A stretch of DNA of 64,000 bases. Origin: Zea mays (Eukaryota > Streptophyta > Magnoliopsida > Poales > Poaceae). Positions 1 through 9,992 of this stretch are shown one piece after another. Both the position numbers and the translations under genes were made by a program. Position 1 is the stretch's first letter; every line of letters starts with the position of its first letter. The notes under the pieces are model-generated. The model made no database searches and had not been told where the DNA came from. It was given only the letters and a program-made list of their open reading frames with translations. The stretch lies in the NCBI RefSeq assembly GCF_902167145.1, contig NC_050102.1, positions 4,960,850 to 5,024,849 of the forward strand, in the 5' to 3' direction.

Positions 1-4
1 TTAC

Positions 5-242
5 CTGCTTCTCCGTATGCCGCGGCGGCAGGACCCACCTTGGCGCCGGCGGCGGCCGTGACGCCGGCGAGGAGCGCGAGCGCGGCGCGGCGCGAGACGT
101 CGCTCTGGTCCGCGGCGGCTTCCTGCTTCCGGGCCTTGCAGACGAGCAGCTGGGCGCTGCGCGGCGGGGCGGCGGCCAGGCGCGGCGACGCGCCGAGGCG
201 GGCGGTTGACTGGTGGAGGAGGCAGCAGGAGGTGGACGCCAT
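5..242 (-). CDS. psbP: Oxygen-evolving enhancer protein 2 (PsbP), exon 1, partial
   Basis: First coding exon of PsbP, the 23-kDa extrinsic subunit of photosystem II that sits on the lumenal side of the thylakoid and helps retain calcium and chloride at the oxygen-evolving cluster. Read on the minus strand from the ATG at 242-240, it begins MASTSCCLLHQSTARLG, a Ser/Ala-rich chloroplast transit peptide. A twin-arginine lumenal signal follows (SRRAALALLAG), then the junction AAAAYGEA where the mature protein starts. The exon ends at GCAG followed by GTAA, a good splice donor at the window edge. It holds 79 codons plus one base. The rest of the gene lies left of the window. Plant PsbP N-termini have this same layout, so the identification is strong although only about a third of the protein is visible. 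Confidence 0.9.
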
Positions 243-600
243 GGCTTGGCTCCTCCGGGGTCCGGACTCGTGGGGGAGAAGAGTGTGCGTGGGTGCCACC
301 ACTCGCGCTAGCGCGGGCGCGTTAGCGAGGCCGCGACGTGTTAACGAGGGGAGGCGGCCGTGGGGTCGCATACCGTACCTGTGCCTGTGGTGCGTGGCGC
401 CCCGGCAGATGGAGTTTGGATCAGGGGCGACGCCGCGGGATAAGGCTCCGCGACGCGCCATTGGGCCACGTCGGATCGCGATGCTGGTTCCCTGCCCTTT
501 CCGTTTGGCAGCAACTGTCATGACATGGCGTCTGCGTCTCTGCGATCGTCTACCTGCCTGCTGGTGGATCCTGAATCGAGCCAGTTCTGACTGAAGAAAT
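243..600 (-). promoter_or_regulatory. psbP 5' leader and proximal promoter
   Basis: GC-rich sequence upstream of the psbP ATG. Light-promoter type motifs are visible: a GATAAG I-box at about 439-444, and an ACGTGGC G-box-like core (minus strand) near 466-473, with a CCAAT-type stretch close by at about 455-464. I see no convincing TATA box. The motifs fit a photosynthetic gene, but their function is inferred. GC richness drops sharply after about 600, where AT-rich repeat DNA begins. Confidence 0.5.
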
Positions 601-726
601 ACCACACATTTTATGAATTTTGACTCACAAATAGTCGGATTGTTATACACAAACAGTCAGGTCTATATTCAAAGCGGCTCAAGAATATACTGATTCTTTT
701 TAATTTTGCCGACCGGCAACAAACTA

Positions 727-892
727 CTCCATCCGTCCTAAACTAATATTTATTTTTGCTTTTGATTTTTATATCTATATTCAAATGGATGAACATAAAT
801 CTAGACACATATAAAACATATACATCAAATATTATATAAATATATTAATTAATTAATTAACTAAAATAAATTTTAATTTGGGACAAAGGGAG
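727..892. mobile_element. Stowaway MITE
   Basis: A 166-bp AT-rich element. The left end reads CTCCATCCGTCCTAAA and the right end is its near complement (GGGACAAAGGGAG), the well-known Stowaway terminal inverted repeat. It is flanked by TA on both sides (725-726 and 893-894), the expected target duplication. It has no coding capacity. It would have been moved in trans by a Tc1/mariner transposase. Confidence 0.85.
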
Positions 893-1460
893 TATAATAG
901 AACTCAAGGGTTCACATTGTTCACATACCACTCTACACCTAATTTTGCAGTAAAAATAAGCTCGCCAAGTCGGTGGACTGTTCCATCCGTGACATGTCCA
1001 ATGCCACTCCACACCTAATTAAGATGTTCCATGCATCTTACCTTAGCGTTCTCAGACTGTTTGAATGTCTGAAGTACTGAGAAAAAAAAAGGGTGGATGC
1101 TTTAGGAGGTCCTGATGATCTAGTACGTGGAAGATCAGAAAGGTACGATTGACGTTGCTTTAGCCCCTTTATATTTTATAAAGACTTGTTCAAAAAGGAA
1201 GATAGGTAGACTGGAGATTTCGTTGTCCCATGATCTTTGGGAACAAGATGAGAGAGTGTTAGTTCATGAGAATGATTTGTTGATATCTCTTCTTCTTTTT
1301 TTTCCCGGAGAACGAAATAAAGGTGACGGTTTGGAGTTGCGATGCTGAAGGTGCTCTAGGCTAGGACCATGTGGGCTTTTCCTTATGTTTTATCTTAAGT
1401 GTCCGGATCTTATTGAGAAGGATTTGTTACAGCTGTTTGAGTAATTTAGTCCTATGCAGA

Positions 1461-1565
1461 TTAAATTTTGCAGTGTTGTCTCTCATTCCAAAAGTAGAGG
1501 AGGCTGAATCTACGAAGAACTTCAGACCAATTAGTCTTATTTATATTAGTTGTTCTTCTAAATTC
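1461..1565 (+). pseudogene. LINE reverse transcriptase fragment
   Basis: A short translated stretch contains LIPKVEEAESTKNFRPISL. This matches the fingers region of plant L1-type reverse transcriptases, where the usual pattern is LIPK followed by about ten residues and then FRPISL. Nothing else of the domain is left: reading stops at about 1578 and the upstream residues do not look like an endonuclease. It is an isolated, truncated relic separate from the long LINE at 36785-42290. Confidence 0.7.
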
Positions 1566-1586
1566 TTACCCCTAAATTAGGTAAAA

Positions 1587-2160
1587 TTATATATATACAT
1601 ATATATATATATATAGTCTGGGTGCCCCAACAAACCTCCCCTCCTTCTGGTCATCATAGCCGTTGTCGTTTCCATCTTGGTCCAGAGGGACCCTGGGCGA
1701 ACGACACGTGGGTCCGGGGGGCTTATTCTTGCGAGTGGGGGCAGGCACAGTGCTGCTACTGCTGAGCGGCACAGTGGTTGTCGTGCGTGAGCCGGCGAGG
1801 GAGGCGGGCGACTGGTGTAGGGTGGATTGGAGAGGACGTGGTTGGATCACGCGTGAGGAGGGGGCGAGGGAGGCGGGCAGCTCGTGCAAGGTGGATTGGA
1901 GAGGACATGGTTGGATCACACGTGAGGAGGGGCAGTCATCGTGGGAGAGGTGGCCGCGTGGGGAGGGGGCGAGCGGGTGGGGAGATCCGCGGGCGTGGGT
2001 CTAGCGGGGGCACGACGGTCGCGGGGAGGCGGCGCACGGGCGAGGGTAGGCAGGAGCGCGCAGATGGGGGCACCGCGAGGGCGGGGCAGGCAGGGGCACC
2101 ACTGGGTGTGGACGCCCTCGTTCCTATCTTAATAGAGTAGTATATATATATATATATACA
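1587..2160. repeat. GC-rich block between (TA)n arrays, with a 69-bp tandem duplication
   Basis: A TA microsatellite at about 1587-1615 and another at about 2140-2158 bracket a very GC-rich block (about 1617-2135). Inside it, 1795-1863 and 1864-1932 are two diverged direct copies of a 69-bp unit, sharing for example GGTGGATTGGAGAGGAC. The block reads open in several frames only because it is GC-rich; I see no recognisable protein. Placement inside TA arrays resembles MITE families that insert into (TA)n, but I find no clear inverted termini. Identity is uncertain. Confidence 0.5.
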
Positions 2161-3170
2161 GGGGCGGATCCAATAGTGGGGTAAAGTAGGTCATGGCCCC
2201 ACCTCAATTTCTTATCTCTTTATATATATACACATTGAATATACTGTAAAAAATAGCAAGTATATGAGGCCAAAACTACACTGAACAGGCTACTTCCATC
2301 GTTCTAGTCTACCGTCCAACTTCACAGTCTGCTAATAGAATCTCTAGCAATATTCTTTATATCCATTCTCTATATTCATCCTTTACCATCTCCTATAAAA
2401 TATTCCCTCTTGTATATCTAATCTCTCTCCTGCAGCGTCCACTAAATTTCATCCTCTATAGATAAATACCTATATTAGACACATTTTACTTCAATTTTCC
2501 GTACATATATATTTGGCATACTCTCAAATGTATCTCAAATGTATTGTACATATTTTAGTTTTGCTAAATTTGTTGATTGAAGTGTTAAAATGAATACAGG
2601 AGAGAAACTATATATATATGAAGGATCCAACAGTGTCCCCTAAATTTAGAGGACACTGTTAACGTGTAGAGTACGAGAATCTCTCCTAAAATTTAGGATA
2701 TAAAACGTCATAGCACATCTGTTGGAGAGAGTCTAAACAGCCTACTCTTAGTGTGTCACCCTACTCAATCGACCATTGTGCAAACAAGAGTTTTAATAAT
2801 TAAATATTAGAAGAATATCTAATCTAGATGAAATAGTTTTAAATCTAAAATTTAAAAGACAAATTGATGAGTATGATAAAAAAATATTCAAGATGAAGCG
2901 AGAAAGGTGTACATTCAAATTGTAGCTTTTATCGTACGGTCACTAGTTTCTATATGCAATATTACATGTGTCTTACGGTCTTGTCTAGTTGTTTTGCGAT
3001 TTTGTTTGGCCTCACGTAAATTTATGTCCTGCTATATATATATATAATATTACAAGCCATGGGCTTTCAATAGCTAGGGAAACCCTAGCCCAACACTGTC
3101 ATCCGGTTCAGCCGCACCAGGTCCCAGACGTCTATGAAAAGAGCCCCAGACCGCTAGGGTTCAATTTTTG
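2161..3170. other. AT-rich intergenic DNA with a 32-bp near-perfect palindrome
   Basis: No gene is seen. The left part starts with GGGGCGGATCCA, a motif common at the edges of grass transposons. At 2629-2660 lies an almost perfect palindrome with arms AACAGTGTCC and GGACACTGTT around CTAAATTTAG, with a single mismatched pair. It looks like an element terminus or a collapsed inverted repeat. Another TA array (about 3035-3050) precedes a GC shift at about 3060. Confidence 0.45.
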
Positions 3171-3310
3171 ACGCACTGCCCCGATACATGAGCGACAACG
3201 CCACCTAAGCACGCGTGGCGACGGTTCCCCGAGAACGAAAGGCGGCAGTGCCCCGAGACGCGCGCGACGGCAACGCCAAGCATATTGGTGCCCTCCGTAC
3301 GCACGACGGG

Positions 3311-3550
3311 TGGCTACTCCCTGATCCGGCGGCGCGGCGGTGGTGGCTCCCCGATTCGGTGGCGCGATGGCGGTGGCTCCCTGATTTAGAGGCGTGACGG
3401 CGGCGTTTCTCGGATCCAAGAGCGCGATGGTGGCTGCTCCTCGATCCGACGACGCGACGGTGGTGGCTCCTCGTCTTGCGGTGCGACAACGACGATTCTT
3501 CGATCCGTAGGCACGACGACATCGGCTCACCGATTCAGAGGCGCGGCAGT
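3311..3550. repeat. 30-bp degenerate minisatellite, eight units
   Basis: Eight consecutive 30-bp units begin at 3311, 3341, 3371, 3401, 3431, 3461, 3491 and 3521. Each follows a pattern like TGGTGGCTCCYCGATYCGG then a GGCGCGA-type end. Divergence is substantial but the 30-bp phase is never broken. On the minus strand this reads as a 10-residue repeat of GATxxAPPxR type in an open frame of about 130 codons (3530-3132). I recognise no protein and do not call a gene, but phase preservation at a multiple of three is noted. Confidence 0.75.
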
Positions 3551-3669
3551 GGCGGATCCCTGGAGGCGCGCGAGGGGTTCACCCGCCGCAGGACGCGTGA
3601 CACCCTCCGATCTAGCAAGCCTTGGGCATCCTCCGGCGACGGTCTCCTCCGATTCGGCTCAAACTTGTT

Positions 3670-4140
3670 GATTTTTACGATCATGAATACAACACATCTG
3701 AGTTATCAACAACTCTCACGTTGGATCGGTTTTACGATAAAAAATGAGGATTTTTGCGCTAAAAGTCAAAGGATTTTACGCAAATCTGGGGTGCGCACCA
3801 CCGTCATGCATGTATATTTTCCGCGTGCACGGTGAAAAAGGAAACCTCTTAATTTATGGTGTATGTAACTGCTATAAAAATTCAAATCCCTTAATTATCT
3901 CCCCTAATTAGATCCCATAATCAACTCCTGTAATCAAATCACTTGATTTATGGTGGCTGCGTGAACGTGGTGGCTGTTGGTTGGGATTGAATCAACATTT
4001 ACACTGTGTATCTAACACTATTTTATACTTAAACTTTAGGATTTTTACGATAATGAATCTAACGCATCAAAGTTGTCAACGTCTCTCACGTTGGCTCAGT
4101 ATTTACGGTCAAAACCGAGGAGTTTTACGCTAACCACACT
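3670..4140. repeat. Diverged direct repeat pair rich in TTTTACG
   Basis: About 100 bp at 3670-3770 recurs in diverged form at 4040-4140. Shared landmarks are ATTTTTACGAT, CTCTCACGTTGG and repeated TTTTACG(C/A). The offset is 370 bp. Short TTTTACGCTAA words continue to about 4215. No coding sense is seen; this is probably a remnant of an older repeat. Confidence 0.5.
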
Positions 4141-4639
4141 AAAGCATTTTACGCTCGAACCTGAAGCTAAACTGAGGAATTTATTTAACACTGAAGCATT
4201 TTACGCTAAAGCTATTTGAAGCCTTAGGCTCGAACCTGGAGTGTGTCCACGAGTGCACTTTATTTATAAGGTCTAAACGAACGAGTGACCCTCATTTACC
4301 CTTAAACATTGTTTAAAACGGATTAAACCGCCGTTTAGCCGAACAAATTTAACAGACACGATGATATGCATGCTATTGCTATAGCTGCAGAGTGCAGACA
4401 CAAATATAAGTCACACACGTATATATAATTTGATCTTTCGTTGACGAAAGATTGAACCTATAAATCCAGTACGTGATAATTTTTTTACATCGTATTTAAG
4501 GAGATGTAGGGAGCACTTTGTTCTTTCATTCCGGACACTTTAAGCGACGAGTTGCGTGAGAATTTTACTATAGATTCGCTCAAGAAAGATCGAGTTTTCG
4601 GATAGGGTAAACGAAGTCGCGTCAGCTCACGAGCGCGGT

Positions 4640-5020
4640 ATAAGGCTATCCGCACTCATGTAACCCTAAATTTCTACTATAAAAGGAATATTTCATTCTG
4701 GTCAGCGATATTCTCTACTCTATCCTATAATACTCCGCGTTCATATTTACTCTAAATATCTATCCTATACCAACTACCATATATTCTATCATTTTTCCCC
4801 ACACTTTTTTATCATTTTTTCCCACACATATACCACTAGCGGCAGCCGTCACGTACTCACATGCACCGGCAGCAGGTTTAGCGCATGCGCTGTATTTGAG
4901 GTTTCCAGCGTGGAGAGAGAGTGTAAGGTGAGGTTTCCAGCTCCCCACTGCGGCACTTGAGTGAACTGTAAAAGTTTAGGGGAGCATTTCCAGCTCCCCA
5001 CTGCGCCCAGCCTAAGACTG
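4640..5020. mobile_element. Possible hAT-like MITE
   Basis: Left end near 4641 reads TAAGGCTATCCGCACT. The right end near 5000-5020 reads, in reverse complement, TTAGGCTGGGCGCAGT, an imperfect inverted match. Inside, TTTCCAGCTCCCCACTGCG occurs twice (about 4932-4950 and 4988-5006). No target duplication was resolved, so this is a tentative call. The following 5040-5130 ends in a GGACAAAGAGAGTA motif that may be a truncated Stowaway end. Confidence 0.35.
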
Positions 5021-5287
5021 TCCAGATAGTATGTCATGCAAAGTACTATAACAAAAACATAAATTTAATTGATTTTAGATATTTTGAATTTAAAAAGTAT
5101 AAAACAATTTATAATTTAGGACAAAGAGAGTATATACATGACAAGAACATAGCCCATCATCACATTTCCTGCCAGACATCACCCAAACCAAAAGAATGAC
5201 GACATTAGAACTGAAAAGCATGGCGAAACTTCAGTTAACGTGTAATTGACAGCTCAGGTGCCACAAACATCGAAACAATGCTTCGGC

Positions 5288-7354
5288 TCAGTTTTGTTGC
5301 CCACCGCCGGCGCCATTGCCGTCGACCATCTTGGTGATGAACTTAGGGATGGGGACCTCGTACCCGTACAACGAGAAGTCGGGCGGCAGCTGCGGCATCC
5401 TGGGCTCCGACGGCATCGCCGGGAACGAGATGTTGGCCAGCCCGGAGAGGTCGGGCATCTTGGGGATCTGAGGGATGTCGGCCGGGAGAGCCGGGGCCGC
5501 CCCAGGCTGGCCAGCAGCCGCAGGCTGCTGCACGGCGGCGAGACTGGTCATCATCTCGGGCGTAATGTTGGCCGGCAGTTGGCTCTGCACGGCCGGGAGC
5601 TTGGCCAGCACCTCCGGCGGCAGGTCCGCCGGCAGCTGGCCCTGCGCCTGCGCCGCCGGGATGGTGGCCAGGATCTCGCTCGTCTGCAGCTGCCCCTGCG
5701 ACGCCGCGATGTTGGCCAGCGTCTCCGGCGGGATGCTGGCCAGCACGTCGGGCGGGAGCTTGGCCAGCACCTCCGGCGGAAGCTTCGACACCACTACTTG
5801 CGGTGGAACGACGTTGGCCGGCTGGTTGGCGTTGGCGGGCATGTTTACTGGGACGTTGGTCGCCGGGGTGTTTTCCGGCAACGACCCGGTGGCGGGAGGG
5901 ACCGCCGCGGGTGAACCTGTCGCTGTGTTGGGTATGGTCACCGGGACGTTGGTCGTCTGGGTGTTCTCCGGCAACGACCCGACGGCGGGAGGGACCGGCG
6001 CCGGTGCACCTGTCGCTGCGTTGGCGTTGGCGTTGGCGGGCATGGTCACCGGGACGTTGGTCGCCGGGGTGTTCTCCGGCAACGACCCGGCAGCGGGAGG
6101 GACCGGTGCACCTGTCGCTGTGTTGGCGGGCATGGTCACCGGGACGTTGGTAGCCGGGGTGTTCTCCGGCAACGACCCAGCGGCAGGAGGGACCGGTGCA
6201 CCTGTCGTTGCGGTGGCAGGCATGGTCACCGGGACGTTGGTCGCCGGGATGTTCTCCGACAACGACCCGACGGCGGGAGGGACCGGTGGCGGTGCACCTG
6301 TCGCTACGTTGGCGTTGGCGAGCATGGTCACCGGGACGTTGGTCGTCGGGGTGTTCTCCGGCAACGACCCGGTGGCGGGAGGGACCGGCGCCGATGCACC
6401 TGTCGCTGGGTTGGCATTGGCGGGCATGGTCACCGGGACATTGGTCGCTGGGGTGTATTCCAGCAACGACCCAGCAGGGGGAGGGACCGGCGGCGTTGCA
6501 CCTGTCGCTGCGTTGGCGTTGGCGGGCATGTTCACCGGGACGTTGCTCGCCGGAGTGTTCTCCGGCAACGACCCGGTGGCGGAAGGGACTGGCGCCGCTG
6601 CACCTGTTGCTGCGTTGGCATTGGCGGGCATGTTCACCGGGACGTTGCTCGCCGGAGTGTTCTCCGGCAACGACCCAGCGGCGGAAGGGACTGGCGCCGC
6701 TGCACCTGTTGCTGCGTTGGCGTTGGCGGGCATGGTCACCGGGACGTTGGTCGCTGGGGTGTATTCTAGCAACGACCCGGCGGTGGGAGGGACCGGCGCC
6801 GCTGCACCTGTCGCTGTGTTGGTGTTGGCGGGCATATTCACCGGGACGTTGCTCGCCGGAGTGTTCTCCGGCAACGACCCGACGGTGGAAGGGACTGGCG
6901 CCGCTGCACCTGTCGCTGCGTTGGCGTTGGCGGGCATGGTCACCGAGACGTTGGTCGCTGGGGTGTATTCCAACAACGACCCAGCGGCGGGAGGGACCGG
7001 CGCCGCTGCACCTATCGCTGCATTGGCGTTGGCGGGCATGTTCACCGGGACGTTGCTCGCCGGAGTGTTCTCCGACAACGACCCGGCGGCGGAAGGGACC
7101 GGCGCCGCTGCACCTGTCACTGCGTTGGCCTTGGCGGGCATGTTCACCGGGACGTCGTTGCTCGCCGGGGTGTTCTCCGGCAACGACCCAACGGCGGAAG
7201 GCACCGGCGCCGCCGCCGCCGCTGATTCCTGGCCATTTGGAGTCGCCGGACGTTCGGCGAGGAGGCGCGAGGACACACAGAGGTGTAGGTGGATAGCGAA
7301 AAAAATGGCCAGGAGAGTCACGTAGCCGAGAGGCCTCATTGTGACTTCTCCCAT
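5288..7354 (-). CDS. Secreted Pro/Ala-rich protein with 14 tandem repeats
   Basis: Intronless 688-residue protein. It starts MGEVTMRPLGYVTLLAIFF, with a hydrophobic core to about residue 30 that looks like a secretion signal. Residues about 60-530 are 14 imperfect repeats of roughly 25-37 residues carrying GSLPENTPATNVPV and MPANANAATGAPAPVPPAA. This composition suits hydroxyproline/arabinogalactan-type cell wall glycoproteins. The tail differs: it has PPEVLAKLPPDVLA-type heptads and ends in PPDFSLYGYEVPIPKFITKM before a Gly/Gln-rich terminus. I chose the ATG at 7354 because a TATA box lies at 7421-7430; longer in-frame starts at 7471 are upstream of it. The ATG at 7339 is a second option. 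I infer an extracellular or wall protein; I cannot name a characterised family. Confidence 0.8.
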   Translation of the reverse strand: MGEVTMRPLGYVTLLAIFFAIHLHLCVSSRLLAERPATPNGQESAAAAAPVPSAVGSLPENTPASNDVPVNMPAKANAVTGAAAPVPSAAGSLSENTPASNVPVNMPANANAAIGAAAPVPPAAGSLLEYTPATNVSVTMPANANAATGAAAPVPSTVGSLPENTPASNVPVNMPANTNTATGAAAPVPPTAGSLLEYTPATNVPVTMPANANAATGAAAPVPSAAGSLPENTPASNVPVNMPANANAATGAAAPVPSATGSLPENTPASNVPVNMPANANAATGATPPVPPPAGSLLEYTPATNVPVTMPANANPATGASAPVPPATGSLPENTPTTNVPVTMLANANVATGAPPPVPPAVGSLSENIPATNVPVTMPATATTGAPVPPAAGSLPENTPATNVPVTMPANTATGAPVPPAAGSLPENTPATNVPVTMPANANANAATGAPAPVPPAVGSLPENTQTTNVPVTIPNTATGSPAAVPPATGSLPENTPATNVPVNMPANANQPANVVPPQVVVSKLPPEVLAKLPPDVLASIPPETLANIAASQGQLQTSEILATIPAAQAQGQLPADLPPEVLAKLPAVQSQLPANITPEMMTSLAAVQQPAAAGQPGAAPALPADIPQIPKMPDLSGLANISFPAMPSEPRMPQLPPDFSLYGYEVPIPKFITKMVDGNGAGGGQQN

Positions 7355-7420
7355 GGAATCGAGATTCCAGACCCAGCAAAAAATGGAGGGCCGCAAACGC
7401 AGGATGGTAGATTGCGCAAG

Positions 7421-7430
7421 ATATATATAG
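7421..7430 (-). promoter_or_regulatory. TATA box of the repeat-rich protein gene
   Basis: CTATATATAT on the minus strand, 67 bases upstream of the chosen ATG. Transcription would start about 30 bases downstream, near 7390-7400, leaving a leader of about 40 bases with no other ATG. Confidence 0.65.
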
Positions 7431-7474
7431 GAATCTAAAAATGAAGACGACGAGCCTAAATTTGGTGGCATGCA

Positions 7475-8172
7475 TGTTTAATGGCAACACAACGAAATGA
7501 AAATGATTAGATCGGTGTGAGGTGGTGATAGCGCCTCTGAACAACATAAATTCAGGCATGTATATAACATGCTAAACATAGAATAGAACTGAAGTTCCAA
7601 TTCGCTTCTGGTTCTTGTACATCTTGCCGGATATCTAGTATGTCCAGCCCCATCGCTGCCTGCGCAACTCCAATTAAGACACTGCGTGTTTGGTACGTAT
7701 CATCATACGAGCACGCAACAGAGGTGTGCCTACGCTCCATCCAACCCCTTTCTCCACCGCTGCAGAACGTACTTGGAGGGCACTCTTTGATCTTCATCAT
7801 CAGAGTAATTTCTACATATTAGAGCGCGGCACAATCGAGCTCATTCAGCTCATCCATGTTAGCAGAAAAAGATAGACCTTTCGATATAGCACATTAACGG
7901 TCACAGTCACAGAATCTTTGTTAGGTTGCCTAGAGAGAGTCATGCTCGCTTCTAGAGAGGTCTAGTCCAACCACGACGGTGTGCCCTGCTATCGCCTCCA
8001 TCATCGAGGAGTCGTACCGGTCTTACTATTGCGCTGGTGGCGATGCGATACAGTGGTAGCGACAGGCCGCGGCAACGATGTCTGAGGGTATGGGTTGCCC
8101 TAGCGTGCAATCTGCGATGGAGGGCGGTCGTGGCTGCGGTCGAGGCCCGGGTGCACACAACGACGGAGGGAT
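7475..8172. other. Intergenic DNA upstream of the repeat-rich protein gene
   Basis: No gene is supported. Several short open frames overlap on both strands without domains or codon bias. A moderately GC-rich stretch at 7960-8170 borders the hAT-type element. Confidence 0.4.
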
Positions 8173-8180
8173 GGCCGGCC

Positions 8181-8715
8181 TAGAGACGACAATGGGAATC
8201 CGATCCTCGATTCCTGGCGGGGAATTCCTCATTAGCCGATGGGGATGGGGAAGAAACTCCCCCCTAGGGGTATAAACGGGAAAAATTCATCCCCCAACGA
8301 GTAAATAGGGATAGGGACGGGGAAGCATTCCTTATCCCCGTTCCCCGCGGGGACATGTTAAATTTGCATGTGACGATGTTTCCGTGTACTAGTTAATGAT
8401 AAAAATAAATAATTATCTTGTCAAGAGACCACTAATTGTACAAATGTGTTTATTTTGATGTGTGCATAATGCTTTCTTGCATCTGGCAATGTGTATAAGT
8501 GACAATGTTTTACAGTAATAACAAAGAACATATGTCCTAATTATAATTTAAATGGGGATGATGATCCCTATTGAGGATTTATCGTCACGGGGAATGGTGA
8601 TGGGGAAAAAATATTCCTTGCAAGCGTATGTGGAATCATCACGGAGAATTTTTTCGTTGCGGGAACGTGGATGAAGAGCTATTCACTAACGGGGAATTCC
8701 CCATTGCTATCTCTA
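8181..8715. mobile_element. Non-autonomous hAT-type element with 8-bp target duplication
   Basis: Left end TAGAGACGACAATGGGAAT; right end, reverse complemented, TAGAGATAGCAATGGGGAAT, so the termini form an inverted repeat of about 20 bp. The 8-bp GGCCGGCC lies directly on both sides (8173-8180 and 8716-8723), the size expected of hAT insertions, though that 8-mer is itself palindromic. The interior is rich in GGGGAAT/ATTCCCC words and carries no protein. A related terminus opens the split element at 9993. Confidence 0.7.
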
Positions 8716-8723
8716 GGCCGGCC

Positions 8724-9992
8724 CTACGTCGATGACGTCTTCGCCCTGCAGGTGGCGTCGCCGACGCCGACGACCACGGGCAGCGGCAACGCCGAGGTGG
8801 TGCCTTTCTAGAGTACTACTATGGTTGTATGAGTAGGTCGGCGGTCATGCAGTGCTATCCTGCTGTAGCCATGTGGCACTACAGGTTCAGCCAGTGATGC
8901 CTGACTTCATTGGCCTGTGTTAGAATATGGGTAAGCAAGTTTTGTAATTGATTTGTTTTTTGTTCCATCAGTGCTTGTGGTTGGAGACTGGTTCGTTTGA
9001 TTGCAAGACATCGATATGTATTATTTCCAACAATTCATGTTCATCTGTAGCAAGTTTAGAGTGCCAAAAAAAGCTACTGTTTCCATTGGTGTCCCTGGGC
9101 CATGCATTCCTACGAGCTCCTTTGAGCTAGGCTGTACTAAAGAGTAAGCTCCATCAGTAAGACATTAGTTCACAAAAGAAATGGAGGTGTCAAAACTCCA
9201 GCACAATACGATAATCCTCTTCACACCAATCACGAAGGATTCAGTTACAACAACTTGAATGCAAACTCCATGTGTGCAGCTCTTTTCTATCGACTATTGG
9301 ATGAACCAATAAATCAATACATACATAATTTATTGATCAAAAAGAAATTTATATATTCTTCCCTGTGAACAAGGGTAGTAACTAGCCTTATAATGGTCCA
9401 ACAGTAGAACAACCACAAATTGATTACAAAATGGGGATTATATGTTTCTAACAGATTCTGCAAACTACTATCTCCAGCCAAGAAAATTTGACACATTTGA
9501 CTTGGAGTGGTCTTCAATACGCCTCTTTGACCACAATTTTTTATAGACTAATTTCTACAGATTTATTACCTCATGATGCTCTGTTTGCAAATCCCAAGTT
9601 TTCATTACTGCAAAAAATATAAATGCTTGCATAATTCTGTCCCTACTATGTAAGTGCTTCCATATATACTACTACACATATATATTATTTCTATATAGCT
9701 ACAACACCATTCCTCTTACTGTGTATATACACCAAATGAACTACTTAAATACATCGTTTAAAGACTGGCGCAATTTACCAGTAGTCCAGTACATAGATGA
9801 TACTGCACTTATTTGGTCAGCAGCAAGCCCAAAGTGAAGTCCGCCATGGGGGAAGAGCCCGGCGCGTTTCGCTGGGTGGAAAAGGTTCAGCCCGACGCCC
9901 GACCCCACGTACGTGGGGGAGGCCACGGCCCATGAATCGTTAAATGGGCGTCACGGGCTAGTTTGCTATAGGGGCGCTTTGACTACTGCGTC
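8724..9992. other. Intergenic DNA with a promoter-like GC island
   Basis: Mostly AT-rich without a supported gene. At 9830-9975 there is a GC-rich, CpG-rich island with GGCCCAT-type motifs and a perfect 16-bp palindrome CCCCACGTACGTGGGG at 9903-9918, which contains two overlapping ACGT cores (bZIP/ABRE-like). It resembles a promoter separated from its gene, possibly that of the reticulon gene now 20 kb away, but this is inference. Confidence 0.4.

Noticed and set aside
40..594. 184-codon plus-strand frame at the left edge
   Set aside because: It is the antisense of psbP exon 1 and its GC-rich promoter; no domain is seen.
1127..1348. Upstream part of the LINE fragment as a gene
   Set aside because: The 73-codon frame shows no endonuclease or reverse transcriptase motif; only the LIPK...FRPISL piece is supported.
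3205..3522. Protein gene in the 30-bp minisatellite region
   Set aside because: Several frames are open on both strands, codon use and a start context are unconvincing, and no family is recognised; kept as a finding only.
7355..7471. Longer N-terminus for the repeat-rich protein starting at 7471
   Set aside because: It would begin upstream of the TATA box at 7421-7430 and would bury the signal peptide behind 39 residues.
5343..7559. Open frames of 738 codons (minus, other frame) and 616 codons (plus, 5475-7325) overlapping the repeat-rich protein gene
   Set aside because: They are mirror effects of a GC-rich tandem repeat with a length divisible by three. Only the called frame has a signal peptide, an ATG correctly placed after a TATA box, and sensible Pro/Ala/Thr composition.
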